A stretch of 64,000 nt of DNA from assembly GCA_961205875.1 (NCBI GenBank), contig OY540815.1:4402001-4466000 (forward strand), in the 5' to 3' direction. Below are positions 22,691-34,455 of the stretch, in pieces; position 1 is the stretch's first letter, and the number at the start of each line of letters is the position of its first letter. This stretch comes from Sialis fuliginosa. Its lineage: Eukaryota; Arthropoda; Insecta; Megaloptera; Sialidae. Both the position numbers and the translations under genes were made by a program. The notes beneath the pieces were generated by a model. That model did not search any database. It worked only from the letters and a program-made list of their open reading frames with translations, and was not told the origin of the DNA.

Positions 22691-22964
22691 ACCAGGTAGA
22701 GTGACGCACAATGGGGCATAAGTGACTTTTTTGGTTCAAATCAGTGTATAGGCTGTAATTTTTGAGTAAACTTTTTTTTTAATCTTTAAATTTTTTGTCG
22801 ATCTGTTAAACCCGATTAAGCAAAAAAATATAGTTAAATATAAATAATGTAAATTTTTTTTAAATCCAAGAAATATTTATTATTTGATAGCTACTAACTA
22901 ACAAATCTTTAATTATTCAGCAACCCAGAAAACATTTAATAAGGTATTAGCTATGATATTAACT

Positions 22965-23345
22965 AATCGACTTATTTATCAATTTATCAATTTTAATTTG
23001 TTAATAATAGGGGAAGGAGGTCTCGACGGTCTTAGGGCATTTAATAGTCTTAAAGTTAATTATGTATACTATATTTAAAAAAAAAGTTGGGGTCTGTAGG
23101 ATCGCGCCAAGCTGAGATATTAACTACCTATTCAATTTATTTGGTAATTTATCAATTTCATTTGTTAATAAGAGGGGAAGAGGGTCTCGACGGTCATAGG
23201 GCATTTCATAATCTTAAAGTTAATGATAGAAACTATATTTAAAAAAAAAAAGTTGGGGTCTGTAGGATTGCGCCAAGCTGAGATATTAACTATTCTTGTT
23301 AATTTATCAATTTTAATTGACATTTTCGGTGATTTTTTAACAATT
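22965..23345 (+). repeat. Two-and-a-bit tandem repeat, period ~165 bp
   Basis: GGTCTCGACGGTC at 23019 and 23183, and GCGCCAAGCTGAGATATTAACT at 23104 and 23270, mark two copies with only a few differences. A third copy begins (AATTTATCAATTTTAATT, GGGGAAGAG) and decays after 23350. Period 164-166. No coding frame. Confidence 0.85.
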
Positions 23346-24500
23346 TTTTAGGGGAAGAGAGGGCGGAAAAATAAATCTCGCCCAAGTCGCCAGACTTGCT
23401 AAGGCCGGCTCTGTTAGAGTTATTGCTTCATCAAAGGAGAATTTCTAAAATCAACCATTAATAACCAATCTGAAAACAAAACAATTACAGCGACAAAGAA
23501 ACAATTAACTATTTTCAATAAACAAAACTGATTGCTAGATATAAAAAAGATGAACGGAATTAGCATCGTTTGGTTCCAGCGCTCTGGTTGAGAAAACGGG
23601 TGTGTATACGAAGGTGAGGGTGTGGTGGGGAAGTCTGGGATTACAGTATAACAGAACAAGGTTCCCTAGATTCAACCGAATCCAATCGGAGCCAGATTAT
23701 CTACACTTGGATGGACAGTAAAAAAGGTAAAGTGTACAGACAACATGTTATATCAAAATTTATTTGTGATAAAGGTGATCTTAAAGTAACTTGAGCAGCA
23801 GCAGTAATGTGTGTTTACGTGATAGCAATAATATAATAATAATATTAAATAACTCAGGGAAGAGAAGAAATAAAAAAATGATGACTTCTATTCTTTAGTG
23901 ATTGTCTTCTATAGCAAAATTTCTACACTACGTGAAGAATTTTCTGTTACATTTATATTCAGAGGTTCAAATAAAAATGCATTAGACTTATTTCTGACCT
24001 AAAATAAGGGATCGAGTTTTTTTAACCATTATATCAACCCAAAAAAAAGTAGAAGAGAACCATTTTTATGAAAAAATTATAAAAAAAAATTTAAATAAAA
24101 GAATATATATAATTTATTATAAAATACAACGTTTCACAGTTGTTCCCGAGAGTATAGCGTTTTTTGGCAACAAGATAGGTAGGTGTATCACATTATTACA
24201 AATTAATTTAATACTACTTCAATATTACTTTTTGAATTCTACAAATTGTAGTGTTTATTGAAATTTTTATTAGAAATTAGTACACCTACAACCTAGCTTA
24301 GTAAAATTCCCAATAATATTTGATTTACAAAATTTATATGAATATTTATCAAACACATGGCATAATTTACAAGTTTTTAATGACGCATGCGCAGGTTCTG
24401 AACCGATGAATGCGATTTTTAATCATATGTTTTTGTGTCATCATAAGTATTTTAATGGAGACTTTGTATTCAGAAGTTTATAAGTAGATTGATAATGGTA
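23346..24500. other. Gene-free stretch
   Basis: 23360-23660 has somewhat more G and a GGTGTGTATACGAAGGTGAGGGTG segment whose 79-codon antisense frame lacks motifs. The rest is AT-rich. No element ends recognised. Confidence 0.4.
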
Positions 24501-25400
24501 TGTGTCTTTAATTTTATACGAATCGGGGTTTTGAGAGAGATAGACAGATGTTTTTATTGTTATTTTATTTGAAACAATAATAATATTATATACAATACAA
24601 TTTATATAACTGGATATCGTGTATTAGTATCTCGTAGTTAAGGGGTTGTCTGCATCTTCAGTTTGGCGTTGGCGTCCAAGATGCGGTTGAGATGGCGACG
24701 GCGGGGCTTCGTGTAGAGGAGTCACGAGAGAGGTGACCGCAAAAGCCGGGGCGGCATAAGCGACGGTGGGGGCGTCTGCGTGGTGAGCGGGTCAGGACGC
24801 GACGTTCGAGGGCGGACCTGGAGGAAGCCGGGGAGAATCGGGTTGGCGACGTGTCCTGGACAGACCGGGCAGGCGGCGTCCGTGGGTGGATCGTCGACGA
24901 TGAGCGTCCGTGAGCGGGCCTGGAGGCGATGTCTGAGGGTAGACCTGGAGGTAGCGTCCGAGAGCGGCGGTGCGGGCGTCGGCGTCGTAGGGGACGGCAA
25001 GCGCTGACCTGGTGGTGACTTCCGTGAGTGGCGTAGCCTGGTGTCGGAAACCCACCAGGAATGTTTTATGGATATCACAGTGACTCGTAATAAGTCGATC
25101 GAGACCTCCCGAGGGAGTTGTGTTTTTTTTTCGTTTTACATCCAGTTTTTATACCAATTTCGCTGGGTAACTCATGGGCGTGCGGAGTGCGGGTGGTAGT
25201 GTTGCATCAGCCAGGGTGAACCTATTCCCACGATATGGCGCAATTTCTGGATATTGTCACCATTGGAATTTTTCATCGTTTCTCCGAAGTGACAGGACCA
25301 CACAGCAATCTTTGGCATGATTCTTGGCGGTCGCGGCAGAAGAATGTTTACAGCACACATACACCCTTATGTATGCAAACCACTATCCGGTACAGCGACT
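24501..25400 (-). mobile_element. Solo-LTR-like block, minus strand
   Basis: Read on the minus strand, a TATAAAAAC box (about 25152-25144) is followed by a short leader, then a ~450-bp GC-rich segment (24650-25075) full of GTCGACG/CGGACGC-type sequence, then an A/T-rich tail with AATAAAATAACAATAAAA and a pyrimidine-rich CATCTGTCTATCTCTCTC end. This matches the U3-R-U5 order of an LTR and resembles the block at 52.9-53.8 kb. The plus-strand left end TGTGTC at 24501 would give a terminal CA on the minus strand. Frames of 75-118 codons in the GC-rich part are by-products of composition. Boundaries are uncertain and no target duplication was found. Confidence 0.5.
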
Positions 25401-26074
25401 GACGTCAGAGCACCATGTGTTGAAGTCGGTACCTGCTTAGGGTTGAGTATACGTAAAGATTGTACACATAATGCATTTTAAAGATATTTTCACGACTGTG
25501 TATTATGAGTGTCGTATCAAATTTATTGTTACACTTTTTGTGTGTTCTGTTATGTTATTATATGCAATACATGAATTTAAATTGTTACATTTGAGCGTTT
25601 GACAATCATATGTTTCAAGTGTATGCAACTTCGAAACTAGAAATATACTAGATATAAATAAAATAAACTAGACATAACGGTTAACTTATTTTATGGGATT
25701 ACCCTGTTTCTCTTCATTTGTAATTGTGGTTCTCACTGAAGTATTCAGAACGTATCAGTTTATATGTAGAAGATGAATATATTATTAAACAAATAATAAA
25801 ATATTTATGTATTTTTTATTTTATTTTTACAGTTCATAAAGATCAATTACCTACTACCACATTTATAGGCAAAAAAATCGAAAAATCAAGTAAAAGTTAA
25901 AGAATTAACAGTTCCAAAGAGGTGAAAGTATTTATTACCCTAGAGAAGATCGTCTACATTTTGGTTTACTTTATATTATGTAGATTATGTAACATTTAAT
26001 GTGAAAAATATCTATGAAACTAAATTAAACATATAATTTATAGAAAATAAACTATTGTATAATTTATGTATATT
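25401..26074. other. AT-rich stretch without feature
   Basis: A second TGACGTCA-like CRE (ACTGACGTCAG at about 25399) lies just right of the LTR-like block and may belong to its U3. Nothing else recognised. Confidence 0.4.
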
Positions 26075-26408
26075 GTACATATATTATACAAAACGCAACG
26101 TCTCTGTCTGTCTGTCTGTCCGTTAGCGCGCTTATCACTCGAAAACCACTTATTCGATTTAAGTGCTTTTTTTTAATTCATAGACATGTTCTTTGCCCAA
26201 GTTTTAGTATATATTTATTAAGTTAGGTAACATACGGAATAAGTAGTGATGATAATAGTAAATCAAGTCAGAAAAAGTTTGCCGCCAAAGTTTGCTCTTT
26301 TGCAATACCGTTAAATATTGAACAATTAAATGTAGTAACGAATTGTGTAGGATAAAAAGATCTATATATTTCCGTAGTCCACGCGAACGAAGTCGTAGGC
26401 ACAGCTAG
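26075..26408 (+). mobile_element. Helitron-like element, copy 1
   Basis: It ends with a short hairpin (GTCCACGCGAACGAAGTCGTAGGC region) followed by ACAG-CTAG-T, the CTAG end at 26405-26408 being a Helitron-type CTRR terminus before a T. The body (CAACGTCTCTGTCTGTCTG, TTAGCGCGCTTATCACTCGA, CCACTTATTCGATTTA) matches 35085-35390. No Rep/helicase is encoded; non-autonomous. The 5' end is approximate. Confidence 0.6.
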
Positions 26409-27175
26409 TTCAACATAAAAGGAAAATGTAATACTTTAGATTGGCTATTACCTTATACAAAATATATTATATTCACAATGAAACTAACAGAATGAAAATA
26501 CAAATCGCAAACAACACTAATTGTGTGTAAGTTTACTTTATGATCGCCAATATTTAACGATAGGTACAGGCATAATCATTATATAATTTAGCTGACTGCT
26601 ACAAAACTAATCCATAACTGTCAATAGTTAGCGTTGTTGACAAGATATGTTTAAGACGTCGGCTGCCAAAAGCCGCACATTTCGAAACCAGCCGAATTTC
26701 CACGAATCACGTCAACAAAAATTGTAACGTTGTCAATATAATCTATCAGCGAACAAATCTATGGAAAAATAACAGGGAAGAATCTAGAATAAACCTATCT
26801 TGTTAATTTTTACTACATAACTGTATAGTACAGTAAGGTCTCTTTTTACGCGGATTTGAAATTACGCGATGCGATTTACAACCGTGTATTGCGGTTTTTT
26901 ATAATCAATAAAAAGATTATCATATAATACTAGATTATGTTGATATACATATATTAATAATTATGTACTTGTAACTGTCAGTGATAACTTGGTAGTCGCC
27001 ATTTTGTTTTTTTACGTCAAAAAACATTGATCAAATATAAGACTGTCATTAACTATGATCATAGAAGTGTTATAAAGGTAAATATTATAAAAGTTGACTT
27101 ATTACACTGTCATATTTCTTTGATCAAAGAAATTTTATCACATTTATTTGATAGTGTAATAGTCGTCTAACATGA
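26409..27175. other. Gene-free stretch
   Basis: 26640-26720 has local CG content (GACGTCGGCTGCC). 26845-26900 contains TTACGCGG-like repeats also seen near 31120. No gene or defined element. Confidence 0.4.
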
Positions 27176-27390
27176 TCCATACTAATATTATAAATACGAA
27201 GGTTACTCTGTCTGTATATCTGTCTGCTTGTTACCTTTTCACAGTTAAACTGCTGAACCGATTTTGATTAAATATGGCAGGGAGATAGCTTGCATCCTGA
27301 GGAAGGACATATGCAATTTTGTATTCCAAAAATTTTGATTAGATAAAAATAATAAAAATTCCAGGCAGACGAAATCGCGGGTAGGGTATT
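27176..27390 (+). mobile_element. Helitron-like element, truncated copy
   Basis: It starts TCCATACTAATATTATAAAT, a 5' TC end very common in lepidopteran Helitron-like repeats. It continues CTGTCTG..TTACCTTTTCACAG, AAACTGCTGAACCGATTTTG and AGGAAGGACATATG, and reaches the hairpin GCAGACGAAATCGCGGGTA, after which the CTAG end is missing. Confidence 0.65.
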
Positions 27391-27959
27391 ATTTTATTTC
27401 AAACTCCAATGAGAAAATCTTCAAGAAAAATCTAACTGGTGTAAATAAAATCAAGTAAAGGGAAGCTTCTTGACACAAAATTAATAAATTTGCCGCAAAT
27501 GTAATGTAATAAAGTCTCTATAATCATTTTTATACCGATATATTTCCACGAATCAAATCAGAAAGACTTTTCTCAATTTCATTTACGTTATTTTTTTTTC
27601 AAAGGCTATTAATTTTTTTCAAAGAAAGCACAAAAAACGATTCATTTTGATGTTTATTCAAGTAGAAATCATGCAGTAATTGAGAGTCCAATAAGAAAAG
27701 TCTATTAATCAATTTGGTGTATGTATTCGGGATATTTATTTTAGACAGGGGTGTATTTATCGCTTAATTGATTCTATAATTTTTTTGCCTATTTTTGTTT
27801 TTAAAAGAACTGGTGTAGTATTTAGATATGCGAGTTAAATGCCATTTCTATATTTGAGGCGTTTTTTTATTTACCTAAAAACATTATACACGAGATTTGA
27901 TAGTCAATACTTTGTATATATTTTGTCAATACTGTGTAAAGATCAACACAAGTACCCTA
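27391..27959. other. AT-rich stretch without feature
   Basis: No gene, RNA or element end recognised. Confidence 0.4.
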
Positions 27960-28200
27960 TAGATTTTGTTAGTGAATCAGTCTATCTGTATCAAAATACG
28001 CTTTAAAAAGCCGTATCTTTTTATTACATTGAGTTAGAAACTCGAATTTTTTAAAGGAATATGAAACAGTAGACCTTTGTATTTGATATTAATTTCAACT
28101 AGATACTTTTTGTCAGACAGACAGATAGACGGAAAAAAGTGATCCTTTAAGGGTTTCGTTTTTTCATTTTGAAGTACGAAGCCCTATAAAAGGCTAATCA
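27960..28200 (+). repeat. Repeat family C copy (GGAACCCT/GTCTGTC type)
   Basis: It shares TATCAAAATACGCT.TAAAA, GCCGTATCTTTTTATTACATTGAGTTAG-like text and CAGACAGACAGATAGACGG with the interior of the 17.8-kb element, and ends in an altered GGGTTTCG/AAGCCCT palindrome. Confidence 0.65.
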
Positions 28201-28293
28201 ATTTTTAAAGGAAACTCAACTCAAGATATTTTCATGAAAATTTCCATAAAAAAAACTGCGAAGAAACAAATGTTATATCACCTATTATATGTT

Positions 28294-28683
28294 AGGGATT
28301 GCAATCCCGGGATCCCGCCTAATAATTTGATCTCAAATCCTGGAATTAGAAACCCATAAATACCGGAATTTTGGGATTAAATTTTTATTTTTTTATTAGT
28401 ACATCATTTTTTAACGGTGAATTATTAGATGTTAAATTAAATGCAAAACGTTCAACAAAAAATTAAGGTTCTACGAAAGAACTTGTACATTTAAATTCTA
28501 TGTATTTATAAAATCAATTTATTATTTATCTACGAAAGTTCACTGTATGGATATTTTTCATAATCATACGTAAATCCGTTAGTACACATTAAAAAAAAAG
28601 TTATAAAATGGTTAAATAATTTTTTTACAAAAATAAATTCTAATCCCGGGATAGAAAATTTTGATGAGGATTACAAATCCCTA
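28294..28683. mobile_element. hAT-like element, 390 bp, TSD with one mismatch
   Basis: Ends TAGGGATTGCAATCC and GGATTACAAATCCCTA are imperfect inverted repeats. The flanks are TTATATGT (28286-28293) and TTATAAGT (28684-28691), 7 of 8 identical. Internal CCCGGGAT occurs near both ends. No coding sequence. Confidence 0.75.
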
Positions 28684-28691
28684 TTATAAGT

Positions 28692-29265
28692 ATACAAACA
28701 ATTTAAATGTATTTCCAAAAAAAATATTTCAATAGATTAAAATATGAAATGCATATTAAAAATGTATTTAAGTATCAAACCTAATTAAAATTCCTATTGT
28801 TACCATAAAAAGCCTATCTGTCATTTTATTAAAAATATATTATTATTTATTTATTCATAACTATTACGTACAAGTTATTCTTCTCTCAGAATATAAAATG
28901 AAAATCTTAATATATCTCTGGGTCCCTTTTAAAAGAACACAAATGATTGACGGGAAACCTCTCCTGACACTGACTTGTCACTTAAATGTTATTTTAATTT
29001 ATCTTTAACAAAAGGTTCTTTCATACACTTTAGATGAACCGAATTTAAAAACGTTTTTTATAAAAATATTTTTTGATAATGTAAATTAACACTTTGAAAG
29101 GTTTTATGTAAAATATAGTAAATATACGTGGAACATAAAAATCAATACCTACAAAAAGAGTTCTATATAGGTAGGTACGAGTATGTACCTATGTAAATAT
29201 ACCCTTTTAGAAGCAGATTTTTTTTTATTCATTCGTTTGAAACGAACGACATTTTACAACAATAT
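28692..29265. other. AT-rich stretch without feature
   Basis: Only AT-rich sequence and a TAGGTAGGTACG run near 29170. Confidence 0.4.
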
Positions 29266-29623
29266 ACAGGGTATCCTGTTTACATACCGACACACTTTCA
29301 GGAGTTGTCAAGGATATTAAAACAATCGCTTTTTGTTAATAAACTCATGCCCGCAAACCAGCCGTTTTATCAGTAGAGCAAAAGAAAGTACCCCGCACAA
29401 AAGCAATGAATTTTACCTTCTGGTTAAAATTTTTTGTAACTTAAGGAAATTATAATTCAAAGTATACTAATGAAAAATTGTAATGGGTGCAACTGCAACC
29501 TACGAAAATAAAAGGATCGACTTTTAAAAATTTTGCAAAAAATAAAAAGTTTTCAGAACTAGCTAGATAATTTAAAGAAATATTTTTTTTAATTTAATTA
29601 TTTTATTTATTTATTAATTTGAG

Positions 29624-29858
29624 GAGGTGAATTCCAAAACTCGTTCGGTCCATTAAAAAAAATCGAGATGTCAGTGGACTTTGAAAGAATTTTTGGTATT
29701 ATTCATATCAATATTGTAATGTCACTTTTGTGCAAAACTGATGATTGAGTGAGGTTTGCTCAAAACTGACATATGAAATAAAACCAAAAATTATTTCAAA
29801 ATCCACTGACGTCTCGATTTTTTTTAAAATGGAACGAACGAGTTTTGGAATTCACCTC
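29624..29858. mobile_element. MITE, 235 bp
   Basis: Terminal repeats GAGGTGAATTCCAAAACTCG / CGAGTTTTGGAATTCACCTC are perfect, and the homology extends over about 80 bp per arm, including ATCGAGA.GTCAGTGGA. No reliable target duplication. Superfamily unknown. Confidence 0.8.
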
Positions 29859-29876
29859 ATTTAAAAAATTAGTCTC

Positions 29877-30630
29877 CTACAGGCGCCATTTTTGAGTTAG
29901 TAAAAAAAAATGAAAAATATGGTCATATTCTACTAATTGAGATGTTTGTACATTTTGACATCCCACATGCCTAGATATGAAAATAAAAATAATATATTCT
30001 ATGACGCCACTCCCTATTATTCCAAAATTTAAAATTATATTGTTGACTTTAATATTTGTCGTTGGTAGTCTCACCAAAGCCTTATTATTACCAATTTTTT
30101 TTCAGATTTTTTGAGCCAGTAGTTACAGAGTTAGAGAAGGAGGGGACAAAATAAAATGCTGCTTTTAGCCTCCTGGTGGCGCCATTTTTGAGTTTAAAAA
30201 AGAATAAAAAATAGTATCAAATTTTACTGATTGAGATCTACATTTTCATACCCCACACGTCTTCGTATACAACTTTTTTGTTTTTTGGATTTGCTTTAAA
30301 GCCCCTTGCAGGCACCATTTTTGATTTAGAAAAAATTAGAAAAAGGGTCAAATTCCGCTTGTTTGGTTATGCATTTTAACGTGCCACATGCCTTGGTATA
30401 AAACAAATATTTTTTTACCTAGCTTTAGCTCCTTATTGCCCCCCCCCCCTAAAAATTATTTTTTTAATAAATAATAAATACATCTTTTACTAGAGGGCAT
30501 CATTTTACATGTTCAGTAAAAATTTCAAGTTTCTAGCTTATATAGTTTACGAGGTATTAAGCTTTGAGTGAAAAAGCCGGACGGACGGACGACAAACTGA
30601 TATTAATAGGGTTTCTTCGGAACCCTAAAA
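29877..30630 (+). repeat. Repeat family C, long copy with internal sub-repeats
   Basis: GGCGCCATTTTTGAGTT-type text recurs three times (29882, 30178, 30310), each followed by a similar AAATATGGTCA/ATTGAG segment, so the body is an old tandem repeat. It ends in GCCGGACGGACGGACGACAAAC then GGTTTCTTCGGAACCCTAAA. An inverted homologue is at 48480-48960. The poly-C tract at 30440-30450 is internal. Confidence 0.7.
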
Positions 30631-31194
30631 AGTACCCAATCAAAGAACTAAAAAATGTCACCAAATGTTTTTAAATTTTTTCTGTGTTCATTAACCAATT
30701 AAAAGCACTTTTTACTCTTAGAAAATTTTTCTAAAAGTTAACCCTTTAAAAATATATACATAAGTATAAATATAAACATAAAATCATGTATCAAACATAA
30801 AATGTTTAGATTCCCCCTGGAGCAGAAGTTATGGATTTTCGTAGGTTGCGCCCTTTACAACTTTGATCAGTTTCAACTATCATTTCCACAAAAAATGTCA
30901 ACCATAAGGCAAAATCCATTACTTTCTTTTACTCTATTTCTAAAACAGTTCGTTTGCGGGCATGGGTTTACTAACAAAAACAAAATTTTGCCGGTATGTT
31001 TACGGGACACTCTGTTTAGTGAATATTTTTTAGGATATATACATTGTTAATTCAAAGGTACAGTACCAATGTAAGGCTCCCACTGTCTGGACTTTTTTAA
31101 ATAAATTCCTCTATTTACGCGGTTAATTTATTCGATGAAAACAGCGATTAAAAAACGCGTAAATGAAGCAATAGAAACACAAAATATCCACAAA

Positions 31195-31320
31195 TTTACA
31201 TCTAAAACTTCCTCGTGAAACACTCCATTAATGAAAACCTTAATAAAATCTGTTCAGTAGTTACTGAGAAAATCGTGCATAGAGACAGACAGACGCAGCA
31301 AGAGACTATGTTTTATACTA
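31195..31320 (+). repeat. Dispersed repeat with GAGAAAATCGTGCA motif
   Basis: Inverted copy of 5869-6010: CTTCCTCGTGAA, TCTGTTCAGTAGTTACTG, GAGAAAATCGTGCA, GACAGACAGACG. Its right end abuts the promoter-like segment that follows. Confidence 0.6.
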
Positions 31321-31321
31321 T

Positions 31322-31840
31322 TGTGACATCACAGAATGAAACAACGTTATTTTAGTCTATTACATAAGTTTTAATCATACTACGTTAAATTTTAATAAAT
31401 AAATTATATAACTACTGATATAAAAGCCGGCCCAAAAATGTAGAGAATTCAGTAACCATTCAGTAGTGAATGAATAGTCAGCCAGGGTTTCGTGCTACAG
31501 TCTGCAATGTTCCATAAAGGTACTTATTTTGTCTAGTAATTGTCAGTGATTTTATTTCGGCGAGTCAAGCTAGCTGTCGTCCAGCGACCTAGGGATTGCG
31601 CAGTGTTGGTGGTACGCTCTTCGGCTTGAAGAAGAGTCCGAGCCAGCTCGGAGATTACCAACCTCGCGGAACGAGGATTTTAGGAGTGGTGGTCCACCTA
31701 ATTTCCCTTTCTGGTGATCCAGGATTTGCTCGTTGGAGGTGTAACGGCTTGAGGCTGCCGAAGCCATCAGTGACTATTTTTTTTGTTTTGATATTTTCTT
31801 TTTAAGCAGAATATTGCAGACTTTACTTTAGTTATTTTGT
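31322..31840 (+). promoter_or_regulatory. TATA + TCAGT core promoter in a GC-richer segment, possible solo LTR
   Basis: TATAAAAG at 31419-31426 is followed 32 bases later by the arthropod initiator TCAGT (A at 31451), with a second TCAGT at 31460. The segment downstream to about 31770 is distinctly less AT-rich and contains an imperfect inverted motif CTTCGGCTTGAAGAAGAG. No AATAAA and no convincing reading frame were found; the frames at 31570 and 31596 oppose each other and lack motifs. TGTGAC at 31322 could be an LTR start. A decayed LTR or a non-coding transcript promoter both fit. Confidence 0.4.
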
Positions 31841-31926
31841 TTATTGTGTACATATTTTTTTTTATTGATATATATTTTTTTAAATAACCTAATGACGATT
31901 TTGGTAACTTTAAAAAAATACCAAGT

Positions 31927-32216
31927 AGATAGGTAATTTTTTTCTAAGGTTTTCGTTTACGGTTAAAAATAGTACTATCTTTTTACTGTAGGATTTTATT
32001 TTTCACTAAAATATACTAGTTTGAAGATATTGTTATATTTAATGTAGTGAAGTACATTGGGTCACTTGTGTCTACTCTATTAATAAAAATATCATATCCT
32101 CAAACTAGCATATCTCAGCGAAATTAAATCGTACAGTGAATAGTAAAAATTCATTTTAATGACGAAAGATAGTACTATTTCTTACCGTGAATGAAAAATT
32201 ACCTTCTTGATAATAA
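31927..32216. repeat. Foldback, ~290 bp
   Basis: AGGTAATTTTT, AATAGTACTATCTTT and ATACTAGTTTGA on the left face TCAAACTAGCAT, AAAGATAGTACTATT and AAAAATTACCTT on the right. The loop is about 50 bp. Confidence 0.65.
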
Positions 32217-33299
32217 ATTCGTAAACATTTCCAAAATCTTCATTTTGACACTTTTAAGTTATTTCAAAAACCTGACGTAATGAAGCGATTTGGGCAACGA
32301 TTTTGGGTTCAGCACGCTAAAAGCCTCCGAAATCACCTATAAGTCCTGTGTAATTATTTCTCAATAACTAACGAAAAACAACCGAATTCAATAGTAAAAT
32401 AAATGTTATTACCTGAATACGGTTCTGTAGTAAATGTAAATAGGTATATATCACAACAAATACAAGCCTTTCGACTACATTAGCATATGTCGATATGTTT
32501 CTCGCAGAGATGTATAATTTGTTGATTTGGAAACAACGAAATAGACCGTATGTGATAAAACACCGACAGAGGAAAGAACACTAACTGAATTGTTCGATTT
32601 ACATTATTCTGTTGTATTTGAATATGAGCTTTTTCATTCTGTCAATATTAAAAAAGCAAATACAAAATGCAGCTGAACTTAATGATGTAATGTTAATCCG
32701 AAAAATTGACTCTTGGCCATATGATTTTTGAGAATTTTATGTTTATTTTGATTTGAATTTGAATATTTATCTCATAAAAGATTTTCTTTTAGAAAACTTG
32801 CAGAGTAAGGAGTTGCTTCGAAGCATCATTTAACGAATAAAAAAAAACTAAAAATAAGATTTTAGGTTATTGGGTAAATTTATAGCTCTGTTAATTCTTT
32901 AGTTTTTTCCAAAAGTTAGTCCTTTAAGAGATAAAAATTAAAATTAAAATCAAAATAAACATACAATTCTCAAATATTTCAAATATAAAAATTTTGGAAT
33001 TGTTTCTAATCAACTATGAAATACAACTGAAATTTTTGTAGATTTTTTATTACTTGAAAATAGACTGGTAGACACAATTTTAACTATTCAAGTCCAAATA
33101 TTGCCCCCCTCCCCTTCCTTAAAACTAGTCATAAAAAACGTCAATCGGCAATCGATAGCTCTTTCTCTCTAAAATTTTTACCCGCACAATTTTATTAACG
33201 GACATAATAAAAACATACAAAACGGGTAAAATAATTTATTTAAAAAGTAAAAATACTCCTGTGAGACAATATACATTAATTGGCTCTCACATACCTCAA
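32217..33299. other. Stretch without supported gene
   Basis: 32280-32350 is mixed in composition. No reading frame, repeat or element end was recognised. Confidence 0.4.
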
Positions 33300-33640
33300 A
33301 GTTGAGTTGTAAATGGAACCGTTAACATAAATATCTACCAATGCTTTCTAAATGTCAAAATGACATTTGAAACGTAAAATTTTCACGTAACATGTGTCGT
33401 TCTGAGGATATCTTTAAAAAATAACGATTTTGGTATGTTACCCCTTCTTCTTACACTCGACTTTAATGATTTTAAAAAGGGACCGTCCTCTAGCCAGTCC
33501 CAACCAACCAACCAAGTTTCTTTAATATCGGTTCAGTTGTTCATGAGTTATGTGTGTCACAAGAACTCTGGGGACAGACATACACACAGACAGACAGAAA
33601 GACACAGGTAAGGAAACATTTGCCAAGTAAATGCACAGTG
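33300..33640 (+). repeat. Repeat family A, copy (5'-truncated)
   Basis: It shares CACGTAACATGTGTCGTTC, GGGACCGTCCTC.AGCCAG, TTCATGAGTTATG and GGGGACAGACAT with the next copy. It stops at the GACAGACAGA block, where the next copy begins, so two units are head-to-tail. Confidence 0.75.
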
Positions 33641-34455
33641 CTTCCTCATGTTAAATAAAGGTAGTTAAGTAATAATTGAACAATTTAAATAAAGACCGAT
33701 ATAGTGTTTAGATAAATTGCCTGGACTTGGTTAACCATTTAATTTTTATACAATTTTAATAAAGAATATTAGTTCGAAATTTTTCGTAAGACGCACCTGA
33801 TTATTTTTTCATATATTTTTAATTTTTTTACAATTTCAATTTAAATCTAAACTTACGCAAACGTCAAAATGACATTTAATGTCAGTTAAAAATTAACACG
33901 ATTTGTTAAAACAAATTGAGGTAAATATTTGAAAGATAAGATTTTACAATAAACGTTGTCGACCTACATTATAGGAAATTTAATGCTCTACAAAAAATAT
34001 TCTATAAAATTTTCATGTAACATGTCTCGTTCTTGATATATCTTGAAAAAGTAAATATTTTGGGATGTCACCTCTCCCCCTTACACACAATTTTAATGAT
34101 TTTGAAATGGGACCGTCCTCAAGCCAGACCCAACCATCCAAACAGGTTTCATTAATATCGGTTTAGTGGTTCATGAGTTATTCGTGTGACAAGGATTCAG
34201 GGAACAGACAAACAGACGCGGAACGAAAAGTGTATGTCTTGAACTGACGGAAAGATCAATTTAAAATTTTTAAATCGGAGAACAACTTTTTGTCTCATTC
34301 TAAAACGATCACAAAGCTTCTCGTATCTTCGATATTGTGAGGAAACAATAAAATTAAAGCATTTATCTTGACTAGAAACGACATCAAGTGAAATTTTTTT
34401 TTCTCATTGAAAAAAGATCGTAAAGCTTCTCGTATCTTCAATATGACGAGGAAGC
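33641..34455 (+). repeat. Repeat family A, longest copy with duplicated tail
   Basis: The start is near CAGTGCTTCCTCATG. It then carries TTGCCTGGACTTGGTTAACC, TTAATGCTCTACAAAAAATA, CCCTTACACACAATTTTAAT, CAGGGAACAGACAAACAGAC and GAACGAAAAGTG. The 3' tail AAAGCTTCTCGTATCTTC(G/A)ATAT occurs twice (34313, 34423), a ~110-bp duplication. Confidence 0.8.

Larger units (their letters stand above)
29266..31015. mobile_element. Foldback with ACAGGGTATCC ends, carrying nested repeats
   Basis: Left arm 29266-29515 and right arm about 30828-31015 are inverted: ACAGGGTATCCTGTTTACAT faces ATGTTTACGGGACACTCTGT, and TTAATAAACTCATGCCCGC faces GCGGGCATGGGTTTACTAA. Between the arms lie a MITE (29624-29858) and a family C copy (29877-30630), so the original element was much shorter. 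The 82-codon frame at 30802 lies in the right arm and is not a gene. Confidence 0.7.

Noticed and set aside
24722-25078. 118-codon Pro/Thr/Ser/Arg-rich frame and overlapping 75- and 87-codon frames
   Set aside because: Several frames on both strands are open at once because of the high GC content. The segment fits the transcribed part of an LTR better than a gene.
31560-31770. Structured GC-rich segment considered as a tRNA or snRNA
   Set aside because: No acceptor stem, A/B box or Sm site could be placed.
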